NCBI RefSeq assembly: GCF_900109375.1
Contig: NZ_FOAB01000003.1
Location: forward strand, 1 to 64,000
Source: Aquimarina amphilecti
GTDB lineage: Bacteria; Bacteroidota; Bacteroidia; Flavobacteriales; Flavobacteriaceae
DNA length: 64,000 bases
Direction of reading: 5' to 3'
Shown here: positions 25,787 to 35,562 of the stretch, piece by piece
How the letters are laid out: the number at the start of each line of letters is the position of its first letter
Position numbering within the stretch: position 1 is the stretch's first letter
Made by a program: the position numbers and the translations under genes
The notes under the pieces: model-generated
The model's database searches: none
Told to the model about the DNA's origin: nothing
Seen by the model: only the letters and a program-made list of their open reading frames with translations

Positions 25787-26665
25787 TTATTTAAACCTAA
25801 TAAACACACCTTTTTCAAAATAATAACTTGGGGTATAAATAGTAGAATTTTCTTCAAATCGATACCAAGGAGAAATATCAGTATCTTCAAAATTCTTAAG
25901 CAAGCATACATTCTGTGCTGGTGTGTTTCCTTGTGCTAACAAAAATAGTTTCTGCCCTTGATCATTTACTATTTCATCTACTATTATTTCTATATGACCA
26001 GGAGTTCCTGGGTTTACTAGCATATCACCAATAGTCAAATCCTTTATCTTCACTTTTGGTAATTCTGTATGTAAAGACAAAGTTCCTGCATACGTATAAA
26101 CAAGATTCAAATATTTATAAAAATTTGATTTGGAAGAATTCGGGGTAGCTGTTTTATGAAAAGTTACTTTATTACCTTTAATTTTAGGACGAAAGCCTGC
26201 TGCGTATTTTTTCCAAGAACAATAATGCCCTGAAGTAAAATTAAAACCGATTTCATCTTTCCTATTTTGATCCCACAGGTACTCCGCTCTCATTCTCATT
26301 AAAGCATCAGCACATTGTTGTAATCCATTAGAAGGAACAGGAATTTCTAAAATGGCATCATGCCAATTCTGTGCAAAGTATCTGGTATTATCATAGTTTA
26401 TAATAGGAGAACCATGTTTTTTCAGTTGATAATGACGAAGATATTCTTGAAAAGAACCTTTTGGATATGCTTTTCTTTTATATCCCTTAGGAAGTGTAAC
26501 TCTAGTACTAATTGAATCTCCTAATTCATTAATGTAGCTAGGTGTTGAGATTGTGTTTTCTATGATTCCTTTTACATGGTTAGTTAATTGTTTTCCTTTT
26601 GAGTTCACTCTAAGAATGATTATTAAAACAATAATCCCTAATCCTACTAAAAAACATTTTTTCAT
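25787..26665 (-). CDS. DUF4846 family protein
   Basis: A 292-residue protein with an N-terminal membrane or signal segment (MKKCFLVGLGIIVLIIILRV) and the DUF4846 domain (TRVTLPKGYKRKAY; RYFAQNWHDAILEIPVPSNG; AEYLWDQNRKDEIGFNFTSG; GDMLVNPGTPGHIEIIVDE; LLAQGNTPAQ). The PGTPGHIEI motif with preceding Cys residues is reminiscent of an NlpC-like fold, but no catalysis is proven. I chose the second ATG (26665) over 26674 because it gives a standard MKK signal start. It is on the same strand as, and upstream of, the composite VIT protein, with 110 bp between them. Confidence 0.82.
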   Translation of the reverse strand: MKKCFLVGLGIIVLIIILRVNSKGKQLTNHVKGIIENTISTPSYINELGDSISTRVTLPKGYKRKAYPKGSFQEYLRHYQLKKHGSPIINYDNTRYFAQNWHDAILEIPVPSNGLQQCADALMRMRAEYLWDQNRKDEIGFNFTSGHYCSWKKYAAGFRPKIKGNKVTFHKTATPNSSKSNFYKYLNLVYTYAGTLSLHTELPKVKIKDLTIGDMLVNPGTPGHIEIIVDEIVNDQGQKLFLLAQGNTPAQNVCLLKNFEDTDISPWYRFEENSTIYTPSYYFEKGVFIRFK

Positions 26666-26916
26666 AAAAACCACATATACTAAGCAAGATACTTAAAAAA
26701 GTAAAACGATTTAACACAATCCTATGCAACGTACTAATATGAATTAAAGTCTTTCATATATAAACATTTAGCCATAAGTAAAAGGGAAATCAATAATGAT
26801 TTCTCTTTTTTATTTTAATCAAATATACAAGTATAAATTAACAAAAAATTAATAAACAATCTATTTTTTCCCTTTGTCTTTAAAGTAATTCACAACATAA
26901 ATTTAAATAAGACAAT

Positions 26917-27603
26917 ATGAAAACAACACTTTTACTTTTTATTACAGCGATCACATTATCAAACATTTATGCCCAGGAAGATTCTTCATTTGGATTTACA
27001 AAAGGAGATATTACCATCTCTGGAACTATGAGTTATTCTTATCAAAACTCTGATTCTTTTAGAAATGTTATAGATGGTAATTCATATCGATTCGAAACGA
27101 AAGGACATAATTTTAGCATCATCCCCGAAATAGGTTACTTCGTATCATCGCATTTTATGACCGGTTTAAAATTTGGATATATTAGTTCTAAAACAGAGAG
27201 CTTTGATAATGACCTTTATGATTACACATCTAAAGGAAGAGGATATAGTACTAGTCTTTTCGGAAGATACTATTTCACTCCTCAAAAAAGAGTTTCATTA
27301 TTTATAGAGTTAGAAGCCGGTTACACAAAAAACACAATAGATTCTGATAGAGTATTTCAGGTTAATGATCTAACATCGTATACTAATAAAGTTCAAAATT
27401 ATAGTGTAACAGCAGCTCCTGGAATAAATGTATTTATTAACAAGGATCTTTCATTAACTTCTCGAGTTGGTCGAATCGGATATTCGAATATTAAAGACAA
27501 TTTTAGTAACTCTAATGGAGATACAGGTACGAATAAAAGAGATAGCATTGATGCTAGTATTTCCTTAAATAACTTCTATTTTGGCGTACTCTATAGAATA
27601 TAA
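26917..27603 (+). CDS. Outer-membrane beta-barrel protein
   Basis: A 228-residue protein with signal peptide MKTTLLLFITAITLSNIYA/Q. It has alternating amphipathic strands typical of an eight-stranded OmpW/OMP_b-brl barrel (ITISGTMSYSYQN, FSIIPEIGYFV, MTGLKFGYISS, YSTSLFGRYYF), ending with the aromatic strand NNFYFGVLYRI. Function is unknown; small barrels are often abundant structural proteins. It lies alone, convergent with nqrF, and shares a bidirectional terminator. Confidence 0.85.
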   Translation: MKTTLLLFITAITLSNIYAQEDSSFGFTKGDITISGTMSYSYQNSDSFRNVIDGNSYRFETKGHNFSIIPEIGYFVSSHFMTGLKFGYISSKTESFDNDLYDYTSKGRGYSTSLFGRYYFTPQKRVSLFIELEAGYTKNTIDSDRVFQVNDLTSYTNKVQNYSVTAAPGINVFINKDLSLTSRVGRIGYSNIKDNFSNSNGDTGTNKRDSIDASISLNNFYFGVLYRI

Positions 27604-27623
27604 GCTGAGAAACAGTAGTTCAC

Positions 27624-27656
27624 AAAAAAACCGATACAATCAGTACCGGTTTTTTT
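27624..27656. terminator. Bidirectional terminator between barrel protein and nqrF
   Basis: Arms AAAAAACCGATAC and GTACCGGTTTTTT pair with one mismatch around a 5-nt loop. A's flank one side and T's the other, so it can stop both convergent genes. Confidence 0.75.
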
Positions 27657-27679
27657 ATTATATAAAAGACATTTTATGT

Positions 27680-28987
27680 CTATCCTCCAAAGTCATCGAA
27701 TCTGATATTCTCATCAGGAATACCAAAATCTTCTCCCATTTTCTGAACAGCCTTGTTCATTAATGGAGGTCCACAGAAATATAATTCTATATCTTCTGGT
27801 GATTCATGAAGATTCAAATAGTTATCGATTACACAGTTATGTATAAATCCAACAAAACCATCTCCTTCTGCATCTATATCGCTTTTTACTTTCCAGTTAT
27901 CCTCTTCTAAAGGCTCTGAAAGTGCTAAATAGAATTTAAAATTAGGGAAATTCTTTTCTAAATCGTAAAAATGATCTAGATAGAATAATTCACGCTTAGA
28001 ACGTCCACCGTACCAATACGTAACTTTACGTCCCGTTTGTAATGTTCTAAATAAATGATATAAATGTGATCTCATTGGCGCCATACCTGCTCCACCACCT
28101 ACATATAACATCTCTGCTTCGGACTCATTAATAAAAAACTCTCCATAAGGTCCAGAAATAGTTACCTTATCTCCTGGTTTTTGAGCAAAGATATAAGACG
28201 ATGCAACACCTGGGTTTACATCCATCCATCCATTTTTACTTCTGTCCCAAGGTGGAGTCGCAATACGCACATTAAGCATAATCTCTCTACCTTCTGCAGG
28301 GTAAGAAGCCATAGAATATGCACGCTCTACAGTTTCATTATTCTTCATTACTAATGGCCATAAACCAAACTTATCCCATTCTGCCTGAAACTTATCTGGA
28401 GTTTCGTGTTCTTCTGGATGTGCCGTGATATCGATATCGGCATATTTAATTTCACATTGAGGAATTTCTATCTGGATATACCCTCCAGCTTTATATCCCA
28501 TATCTTCAGGAATCTCTACAACAAATTCCTTGATAAAAGATGCTACATTGTAATTACGTACAACAGTAGCTTCCCATTTTTTGATTCCAAACACCTCTTC
28601 TGGAACCTCAATATTCATATCCTGTTTTACCTTTACTTGGCAAGCCAAACGTGCTCCATGCTGTAATTCCTTACGAGAAAAATGTGGAGTTTCAGTAGGC
28701 AATGCCTCTCCTCCACCTTCTAATACGTGGCATTCACATTGAATACATGTTCCACCACCACCACAAGCAGACGGTAAAAATATTTTTTCATTTCCTAAAG
28801 TAGACAACAAAGTTCCTCCAGAAGCAACTTCTATCTCCTTTTCACCATTAATAGTAATCTTTACGGGTCCTGACGGTAATAGTTTATCTTTTGCAAATAA
28901 TAAAATCCCTACCAATACCAAAGTAAGTACCAAAAACGAAATAATGGTGATAGCGATTGTTCCAAGTGTTGACGCTAAAAATATCAT
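27680..28987 (-). CDS. nqrF: Na+-translocating NADH:quinone reductase subunit F
   Basis: Electron-input subunit of Na+-NQR: it oxidises NADH and passes electrons through FAD and a 2Fe-2S cluster. A 435-residue protein with one N-terminal membrane helix (10-32). The ferredoxin-type cluster ligands are Cys75, Cys81, Cys84 and Cys116. The FAD motif is RAYSMASYP and the NADH-binding region is [15 protein letters not shown] and [11 protein letters not shown], with the C-terminal [12 protein letters not shown]. Last gene of nqrABCDEF, 1 bp after nqrE. Confidence 0.97.
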   Translation of the reverse strand: MIFLASTLGTIAITIISFLVLTLVLVGILLFAKDKLLPSGPVKITINGEKEIEVASGGTLLSTLGNEKIFLPSACGGGGTCIQCECHVLEGGGEALPTETPHFSRKELQHGARLACQVKVKQDMNIEVPEEVFGIKKWEATVVRNYNVASFIKEFVVEIPEDMGYKAGGYIQIEIPQCEIKYADIDITAHPEEHETPDKFQAEWDKFGLWPLVMKNNETVERAYSMASYPAEGREIMLNVRIATPPWDRSKNGWMDVNPGVASSYIFAQKPGDKVTISGPYGEFFINESEAEMLYVGGGAGMAPMRSHLYHLFRTLQTGRKVTYWYGGRSKRELFYLDHFYDLEKNFPNFKFYLALSEPLEEDNWKVKSDIDAEGDGFVGFIHNCVIDNYLNLHESPEDIELYFCGPPLMNKAVQKMGEDFGIPDENIRFDDFGG

Positions 28988-28988
28988 A

Positions 28989-29702
28989 TTATTTAAGTGT
29001 TGAAACGTTAGTGTTTTCTGCTACTTCCTTAGCAGTTTTCTCTTCTATCTGAACAGTTTCCTGTTTCTTTGATTCCTCTTCATCTCCTCCTGTAAGCATT
29101 CCTCCAAAACTCATAAATCCAATTGCCATAAGTCCTGTTAGAATAAAAGTGATTCCTAATCCTCTTAGCGGAGCAGGAACATTAGAGTACCTGATCTTTT
29201 CTCTAATTGCAGCGATAGCAAGAATTGCTAAGAACCAACCGATTCCTGATCCAATTCCATACACCGCAGCATGAGAGATTGCTGGAAATTCTTTTTGCTG
29301 CATAAATAGTGATCCTCCAAGAATTGCACAGTTTACTGCTATTAATGGTAAGAATATACCTAATGAGTTATATAATGATGGAGAAAATTTCTCAACAATA
29401 ATTTCTACTAATTGTACCATTGTAGCAATTGTAGCAATAAAAAGAATAAATGTTAAGAAACTTAAATCATAGTCCGCATACTCAGGACCTAACCATATCA
29501 AAGCACCTTCTCTAAGAATATACTTATCAAGTAAAAAATTTAAAGGTACTGTAATCGCTAAAACGAAAATAACCGCAGCTCCTAGACCTACAGCAGTAGA
29601 TACCTTTTTAGATACAGCTAAATAAGAACACATTCCTAAGAAGAATGCAAATACCATATTATCTATAAAGATCGCTTTTAAAAATAATTCTAAATATTCC
29701 AT
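28989..29702 (-). CDS. nqrE: Na+-translocating NADH:quinone reductase subunit E
   Basis: Six-helix integral membrane subunit of Na+-NQR ([20 protein letters not shown] start; [37 protein letters not shown]). The cysteines in the GMCSYL and VNCAILGG half-helices match those proposed to bind an Fe centre together with NqrD. At 237 residues it is longer than the usual ~200 because of a charged C-terminal tail (about 203-237, [16 protein letters not shown]). Confidence 0.96.
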   Translation of the reverse strand: MEYLELFLKAIFIDNMVFAFFLGMCSYLAVSKKVSTAVGLGAAVIFVLAITVPLNFLLDKYILREGALIWLGPEYADYDLSFLTFILFIATIATMVQLVEIIVEKFSPSLYNSLGIFLPLIAVNCAILGGSLFMQQKEFPAISHAAVYGIGSGIGWFLAILAIAAIREKIRYSNVPAPLRGLGITFILTGLMAIGFMSFGGMLTGGDEEESKKQETVQIEEKTAKEVAENTNVSTLK

Positions 29703-29759
29703 TTTTTATAATTTTAAATTGCTTCTGATATCAATTACCAAAAAGCAATTGTGAACTTT

Positions 29760-30458
29760 CTAGTGATCTTCGATTAGTGCTTTATTTCTACTTCTCTGAA
29801 TCCAAATGATAATACCTACGGTAATCAAAGCCATTGGCGCTAATACCATAAAACCATTATTTTCATACCCAAAAGCATATAATCCTGTTTTCTCTATCGG
29901 ATCGCCTAATACTTTTGCACCGAATAGTGTTCCAGATCCTAATAACTCTCTGAAAAACGCTACGATTATCAATAAAACTCCATATCCAGCCGCATTACCT
30001 ATACCATCAAGAAAAGATTTCCAAGGTCCATTTCCTAAAGCAAAAGCTTCGAAACGTCCCATAATGATACAGTTCGTAATAATCAGACCAATAAATACCG
30101 AAAGTTCCTTACTCAATGTATAAGCAAAAGCCTTTAGCACTTGATCTACCACAATTACAAGGGCTGCTACAACTACTAATTGAACAATGATCCTAATTTT
30201 TGATGGTATAATATTCCTCATTAATGAGATAACAACATTACCAATACCTAATACAAATATTACCGAGATCGCCATAACTATAGAAGGCTTTAACTGCGCA
30301 GTAATTGCTAATGCAGAACAAATACCTAATACCTGAATAGTAATAGGATTATTATCTGCAAGAGGATCTGTAAGTAGCTTTTTGTTTTTCTTCGAAAACA
30401 ATGGCTCTTTAGGCTCTTTTACTTTAACTTCAACTTTTTCTTCTGTTACTTCAGCCAT
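29760..30458 (-). CDS. nqrD: Na+-translocating NADH:quinone reductase subunit D
   Basis: Integral membrane subunit homologous to NqrE, with six helices ([56 protein letters not shown]). Cys residues in GICSALA and TNCIIMG match the proposed inter-subunit Fe site. A charged N-terminal extension of about 35 residues (rich in Glu, Lys and Val) precedes helix 1. It lies 57 bp upstream of nqrE and 3 bp downstream of nqrC. Confidence 0.96.
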   Translation of the reverse strand: MAEVTEEKVEVKVKEPKEPLFSKKNKKLLTDPLADNNPITIQVLGICSALAITAQLKPSIVMAISVIFVLGIGNVVISLMRNIIPSKIRIIVQLVVVAALVIVVDQVLKAFAYTLSKELSVFIGLIITNCIIMGRFEAFALGNGPWKSFLDGIGNAAGYGVLLIIVAFFRELLGSGTLFGAKVLGDPIEKTGLYAFGYENNGFMVLAPMALITVGIIIWIQRSRNKALIEDH

Positions 30459-30461
30459 TTG

Positions 30462-31217
30462 TTATTTTTTTAAAGTTTCGAAATAAGGTTGATACATCTT
30501 AATACCTTTTTTCACCATCGCAGTTACACCATCTCCTGTGATAGTTGCACCGGCCATAGCATCTACAGCATTATCATCTTTTCTTACATTTTTAGGATCT
30601 CCGTTACCTTTCTTAACAGTAATACCTTTATAATTTCCAGCTGCATCTAATATATTCTCTCCAATAAAGTCATCCCTAAAATAAGCTTCCTTAATATTAG
30701 CTCCTAAACCTGGAGTTTCTCCTTTATGATCGAAAAATGCACCTTTAACGGTTTTAAATTCTTTATCTAAAGAAACATATCCCCAGATTGCATCCCAAAG
30801 ACCATTTCCTCTCATAGGTACAACATAAAATTCCTGACCATCTTTTTTGCCAATAAATAATGGCATTTTACGGTCGTAATTTGGATCTTGTTTTACCTTA
30901 TCATTTTCTTTCTTAACTTCTATATTAAAAGCATCAGTTGTTTTTTTAGCAGAATTTCCAGTAATAATATACTGCTCGTCTCCCACATATTTATCAAACA
31001 ATTCTTGTGCTTTTTCTGCAGGTACAAATTCATTAGGGTCTTCTGTATCTGAAATCCCCATTGCGAATAATATATTCTGCTGCTTTTCTGTTATCTTATT
31101 AGCGGTTATATTCGGTTTAAGTACCGAAGATATACCTGCTAATATCGAACCTACTACAACTACCATTGCAACTGCAAAGATAATTGTATATGAATTTTTA
31201 TCTGTATTAATCGCCAT
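30462..31217 (-). CDS. nqrC: Na+-translocating NADH:quinone reductase subunit C
   Basis: Carries a covalent FMN on the periplasmic side of Na+-NQR. A 251-residue protein with one membrane helix (10-30). The flavinylation motif is DAMAGAT at 219-225, with Thr225 the expected FMN attachment site; the fourth position is Ala where Ser is common in proteobacterial NqrC. Also seen are GLWDAIWGYV and GETPGLGANI. The FMN is added by ApbE, whose gene is 9 kb downstream in the direction of transcription. Confidence 0.96.
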   Translation of the reverse strand: MAINTDKNSYTIIFAVAMVVVVGSILAGISSVLKPNITANKITEKQQNILFAMGISDTEDPNEFVPAEKAQELFDKYVGDEQYIITGNSAKKTTDAFNIEVKKENDKVKQDPNYDRKMPLFIGKKDGQEFYVVPMRGNGLWDAIWGYVSLDKEFKTVKGAFFDHKGETPGLGANIKEAYFRDDFIGENILDAAGNYKGITVKKGNGDPKNVRKDDNAVDAMAGATITGDGVTAMVKKGIKMYQPYFETLKK

Positions 31218-31219
31218 AA

Positions 31220-32464
31220 CTAAGCAGTTTTTAATTTTAGACGTTTCATTCTTTTCTTAACATTTCCTTGAACCACGTAATGGTCAATTGTAGGTGCAAA
31301 TACGTTCATTAACAAAATTGCTAAGAACACACCTTCTGGATACGCTGGGTTAAATACTCTAATTAATATAGAAATAAACCCTATCAAAAATCCGTAAATC
31401 CATTTTCCTTTATTAGTTTGAGATGCTGTCACTGGATCTGTAGCCATAAACACAATACCAAAAGCAATACCTCCTACTATAAGATGTTTCCAAAACTCTA
31501 AATTCATTAACGCATAAAACTTGCTGGATTCTGCTATCCAACCTGCGTTAGTAACTCCATTAAATATTAGTCCCATTACTAATGTTCCTAATACAGCACT
31601 TACCATGATTCTCCAGCTTCCTATTTTTGAGAAAATTAAGAAAGCTCCTCCTAACAATATTAATAATGCCGATGTTTCTCCTACAGAACCAGGTATAAAA
31701 CCAAAAAATGCATCCATAACAGAATACGTAGCATCTCCAGAACCTAAAATATTTTTACCCTGTGCTAAACCTCCTAAAACAGTCTCTCCAGAAATAGCAT
31801 CCAATTGTGCACCTCCAGCAATTTCATTAGCTCTTTCTACAGCTCCGTGAACCCACACTTTATCTCCCGACATCCAAGTTGGATATGCAAAGAATAAAAA
31901 TGCTCTAATAGTTAACGCTGGATTTAGAATATTCATTCCAGTACCACCAAATACTTCTTTACCAATCACTACTCCAAAAATAACTGCCACTGATAACATC
32001 CATAATGGAGTGTCGACAGGAACAATTAAAGGGACTAACATTCCGGTAACCAAATATCCTTCTTCTACTTCGTGTCCTTTAATAACAGCGAATAAAAATT
32101 CTACAGCTAATCCAACTCCATATGAAACTACTACCAATGGTAATACTTTCCAGAGTCCGATCACCAAATTATCTAGTGACCAAAATGCAGCACTAAAAAA
32201 CCCATTAGCTGCGGCTTCTATCTCACCTAAAGCTAAATGATGTTGATAACCTGCATTGAACATACCAAAAATTAAACATGGCACTAACGACATGATAACC
32301 GTATTCATCGTACGCTTTAAATCATCAGCAGCACGAACATGAGATCCAGAATGTGTAATCTCGTTTGGCAGATATAAAAAAGTATGGAGTGCATTAAATG
32401 CAGGTGCCATCTTTTTATCCTTATACTTAAGTTTTAAGTTATGTAATTTACTTTTTAAACTCAT
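31220..32464 (-). CDS. nqrB: Na+-translocating NADH:quinone reductase subunit B
   Basis: The main Na+-channel subunit, with about ten membrane helices, a covalent FMN and riboflavin. A 414-residue protein. FMN-site region: DAISGET at 222-228, with Thr228 as the likely flavinylated residue; the consensus is SGAT, so position 227 is Glu instead of Ala. Other family stretches are GYLVTGMLVPLIVPVDTPLW and FGGTGMNILNPALTIRAFLF. It lies 4 bp after nqrA and 2 bp before nqrC. Confidence 0.97.
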   Translation of the reverse strand: MSLKSKLHNLKLKYKDKKMAPAFNALHTFLYLPNEITHSGSHVRAADDLKRTMNTVIMSLVPCLIFGMFNAGYQHHLALGEIEAAANGFFSAAFWSLDNLVIGLWKVLPLVVVSYGVGLAVEFLFAVIKGHEVEEGYLVTGMLVPLIVPVDTPLWMLSVAVIFGVVIGKEVFGGTGMNILNPALTIRAFLFFAYPTWMSGDKVWVHGAVERANEIAGGAQLDAISGETVLGGLAQGKNILGSGDATYSVMDAFFGFIPGSVGETSALLILLGGAFLIFSKIGSWRIMVSAVLGTLVMGLIFNGVTNAGWIAESSKFYALMNLEFWKHLIVGGIAFGIVFMATDPVTASQTNKGKWIYGFLIGFISILIRVFNPAYPEGVFLAILLMNVFAPTIDHYVVQGNVKKRMKRLKLKTA

Positions 32465-32468
32465 GACC

Positions 32469-33821
32469 TTATCCTATTTCTTTTAACATTAAATCTAGTC
32501 CTTCTCTAATGATCTGCTGATGTGGTTGCTTAGAAACACATATAAACTCAGTCAATGCAAAATCTTCAGGAGCTACTTCATACATCCCTAATTGTTCCAT
32601 TGCATCTAGATCATTAACAGCACAGGCTTTTAAGATCTGCAATGGATAAATATCTAAAGGAAAAACAGTTTCATAATTACCTGTAACTACAAATGCTCTA
32701 TGTTCACCATTTGTATTGGTATTTAAGTCATATTTTTTATTCGGGAACAACCAAGAAAAAGTCAAGGCTCTAGATGGAGAGATCTTATTAAAAATTGGCT
32801 TGTTCCAACCAAATAACTCATAATCATCTCCTTCAGGAATTACGGTTATCATATCGTGATAAAACCCTAAATTACCATCAGGTTTTACATTATCACCAGT
32901 AAGAACATTTCCGCTTATAACCCTAATATTATTATCTTTTACTCCAGAATCATAAATAACTGAAGAAACTTCAGCTCCAATTCTAGTTTTAAAATATTTA
33001 GGATTCTTTACAGAAGATCCAGCTAATGCTATAGTCCGTTCAGAATTAAACTTTCCAGTTAACAAAAGTTCTCCAATAATAACAAGATCTTGAGGATTTA
33101 CTACCCACACAACTTCTCCCTTATTTATTGGGTCTACTTTTGCTATTTGCACTCCAACATTTCCTGCAGGATGAGGGCCACTTACATTATGTAAGGTAAC
33201 ATTATCCAATCCATTAAAAGGTGAATTTCCTTTCTTGCCTACAGATACATGAACATCTCCTTGCGTTAATTTACTTAACGCGGTTATTGCAGTCTGAAGC
33301 TCTTTTTCTTTACCACCTAATACATACTCCAGATCAGCAGCTAAAGGTGCTGTTGAGTATGCCGATACAAAAATTGCTTTTGGGGCAACGTCAGGATTTG
33401 CTATAACATCGTATGGACGTTGTTTGATAAAGGGCCAACAACCTGATGAAAGTAGGTGAGATTTAATCTCATCTCCACTCATTGACTTTACGTCCTTTGT
33501 TCCAAAGTCCGTAAATTGTTGTTCTTTATCTGCTAAAATCTTAAACGCTAATATTTTTCGTTTAGCACCGCGAATAATTTCCACAACTTCACCGCTTACT
33601 GGTGAAGGAAAAAGTATATTTTCATTAGATTTAGAGTGGAATAATGGTTCGCCGGCTTTAACTTCTGTACCCTGTTTGGCAATAACTTTTGGCACAATAC
33701 CGTGAAAATCGTCAGGCTTAATTGCGTAAACATTACTTTTGGTAGCTTCTGCAGTAACTTTCTCTGCTTCGCCAACAAGCTTAATGTCCAAGCCCTTTCT
33801 GATACGAATGTCTTTTGACAT
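32469..33821 (-). CDS. nqrA: Na+-translocating NADH:quinone reductase subunit A
   Basis: Cytosolic peripheral subunit of Na+-NQR, implicated in quinone binding. A 450-residue protein. Family stretches: DIRIRKGLDIKLVGEAEK, FHSKSNENILFPSPVSGEVV, VISGNVLTGDNV, FVVTGNYETVFPLDIYPLQI and a C-terminal CVSKQPHQQIIREGLDLM. First gene of the operon, divergent from the T9SS plug gene. Confidence 0.97.
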   Translation of the reverse strand: MSKDIRIRKGLDIKLVGEAEKVTAEATKSNVYAIKPDDFHGIVPKVIAKQGTEVKAGEPLFHSKSNENILFPSPVSGEVVEIIRGAKRKILAFKILADKEQQFTDFGTKDVKSMSGDEIKSHLLSSGCWPFIKQRPYDVIANPDVAPKAIFVSAYSTAPLAADLEYVLGGKEKELQTAITALSKLTQGDVHVSVGKKGNSPFNGLDNVTLHNVSGPHPAGNVGVQIAKVDPINKGEVVWVVNPQDLVIIGELLLTGKFNSERTIALAGSSVKNPKYFKTRIGAEVSSVIYDSGVKDNNIRVISGNVLTGDNVKPDGNLGFYHDMITVIPEGDDYELFGWNKPIFNKISPSRALTFSWLFPNKKYDLNTNTNGEHRAFVVTGNYETVFPLDIYPLQILKACAVNDLDAMEQLGMYEVAPEDFALTEFICVSKQPHQQIIREGLDLMLKEIG

Positions 33822-33857
33822 ATTTGTAGTCTATGTTAATTAACTAAAAAAATCGTG

Positions 33858-33865
33858 CAAATTTA
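33858..33865 (-). promoter_or_regulatory. -7 element for the nqrABCDEF operon
   Basis: On the - strand TAAATTTG is a perfect TAnnTTTG match, 36 bp before the nqrA ATG. I see no TTG at the normal upstream spacing. Confidence 0.45.
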
Positions 33866-34010
33866 ATAATTAAAACACGTAAGTGAAAGCTAGCACTCTT
33901 ATAAGATTTTATTTATAACGTTTCTAAATAGTGATTTTTAAGTGATAAATTTATCATCTCATATTTAGGCATACATTTTGTTTATCTTTACACAGCTAAC
34001 AATTCATTTA

Positions 34011-35279
34011 ATGTCACAAATACTTAAACACCTATTACTAATTTTAGGAATATTTAGTAGTTCATTATCCTTAATTACTGCTCAGCAAATTGCTGAAGAA
34101 GTAAACCCTCCGAATCATATAAAAACTATTCAATTATTCGGTAGTGAAGAATTTTCTGGAACACCAATCCTAAAACTTGGAGAACCACTTCATATTAGAT
34201 TTGATGATATTAACGGTGATGAAGTAGATTACTATTACAAAATAACCCATTACAATTTTGACTGGACCCCTTCTGTTTTATACAAAAATGAATACTTAAA
34301 TGGTTTTGATGATATTAGGATCGTAAACTATGAAAACTCATTTAACACACTACAGATGTACAGTAACTACACCTTAAGAATACCTAATGAAGATACAAAA
34401 GGTTTGAAGGTAAGTGGTAATTATATGATAGAAATTTATGATGAAGATGATGAAATTGTATTCTCACGAAAATTTATCGTATATGAAAGTACGACTAGCA
34501 TAAAAGTATACACCAAGAGATCTAGAAATTTAAAATACATTGACACCAGGCAATCAGTACAATTCGAAATAAACTCACCTACTGAAATTTTAAAAAATCC
34601 AAAGCGAAATTTAAAAACATTGGTAATTCAAAACAACGATCTTAAAAATGCAATTACCGATCTCGTTCCTCAATTCACAATTGCAAATAGCCTGGTATAT
34701 AAATATGACGTAGAATCCAGCTTTTGGGGAGGCAATGAATATCTTTTCTTTGACAGTAAAGAAGTGAGATCCACAACCGCTAACATAAGAAGTATTGATC
34801 TTCAAAACATATATCATAATTATCTTTATACAGATATCGTTAGAGCTAACAGGATATACACCTATTACCCAGATATCAATGGTAGTTTTGTTGTAAGAAA
34901 TTTAAGAGCTGAAAACAGTAATACAGAAGCTGATTACGTCTGGATGCATTTCTCTCTAGAGTGCTACGAACCTCTTAACGGTGGTGAAATTCATTTGTAC
35001 GGAAATTTCAACAACTACACTACGGATGCATCAACTCGATTAACATATGACAAAGAGAATGGAGTTTACACTGGGAAAAAACTATTCAAGCAGGGGTTCA
35101 ATAACTACAAATATGTCCTTGTAAAACAAGACGGCACTATTGACCCAGGTTTTATAAGTGGTAATTTTGACGAAACTGAAAATGAATATATGATCATCCC
35201 CTATTACAGAGCTCCCGGCGCAAGATATGATAGAGCAATAGGCAAAGGCATCGGTAATTCTAGAAATATTACAAACTAA
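34011..35279 (+). CDS. Type IX secretion system translocon plug protein (DUF5103)
   Basis: Matches the DUF5103/T9SS_plug family, represented in Flavobacterium by the Plug protein that closes the SprA translocon. I start at ATG 34011, giving a clean signal peptide (MSQILKHLLLILGIFSSSLSLITA/Q); the upstream ATG at 33978 adds 11 residues lacking signal character. The 422-residue product is all beta: IKTIQLFGSEEFSGTPILKL, YYYKITHYNFDWTPSVL, then a C-terminal Ig-like domain (GEIHLYGNFNNYTTDASTRL, FKQGFNNYKYVLV). Divergent from nqrA. Confidence 0.88.
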   Translation: MSQILKHLLLILGIFSSSLSLITAQQIAEEVNPPNHIKTIQLFGSEEFSGTPILKLGEPLHIRFDDINGDEVDYYYKITHYNFDWTPSVLYKNEYLNGFDDIRIVNYENSFNTLQMYSNYTLRIPNEDTKGLKVSGNYMIEIYDEDDEIVFSRKFIVYESTTSIKVYTKRSRNLKYIDTRQSVQFEINSPTEILKNPKRNLKTLVIQNNDLKNAITDLVPQFTIANSLVYKYDVESSFWGGNEYLFFDSKEVRSTTANIRSIDLQNIYHNYLYTDIVRANRIYTYYPDINGSFVVRNLRAENSNTEADYVWMHFSLECYEPLNGGEIHLYGNFNNYTTDASTRLTYDKENGVYTGKKLFKQGFNNYKYVLVKQDGTIDPGFISGNFDETENEYMIIPYYRAPGARYDRAIGKGIGNSRNITN

Positions 35280-35562
35280 AAAAAGACAAAATCCAAGATT
35301 CATCTTTTTTAATTCGATTCATTGATATCTTTATATGATTATTATTAATTCTATAAAACAAACACCTTTCTTAATTACACTTACCACAACTAATAATGCA
35401 CTCTAATTGTCAGTTACTTATTCATTTACAATCACTTCTACCATTAGTGTTTCTTACACTAATCAACAATAATTCCACTCTGTTTTAAAGACTTTTAAAA
35501 TTTTTATGTTTTGTAACGAAATACTATTACTTTAGTCTCATTACGTAAACCATTAGCTATAA

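Noticed and set aside
29806..30123. 105-residue + strand ORF opposite nqrD (and similar ones opposite nqrB)
   Set aside because: Antisense shadow of strongly conserved membrane-protein codons; proline-rich translation with no homology features.
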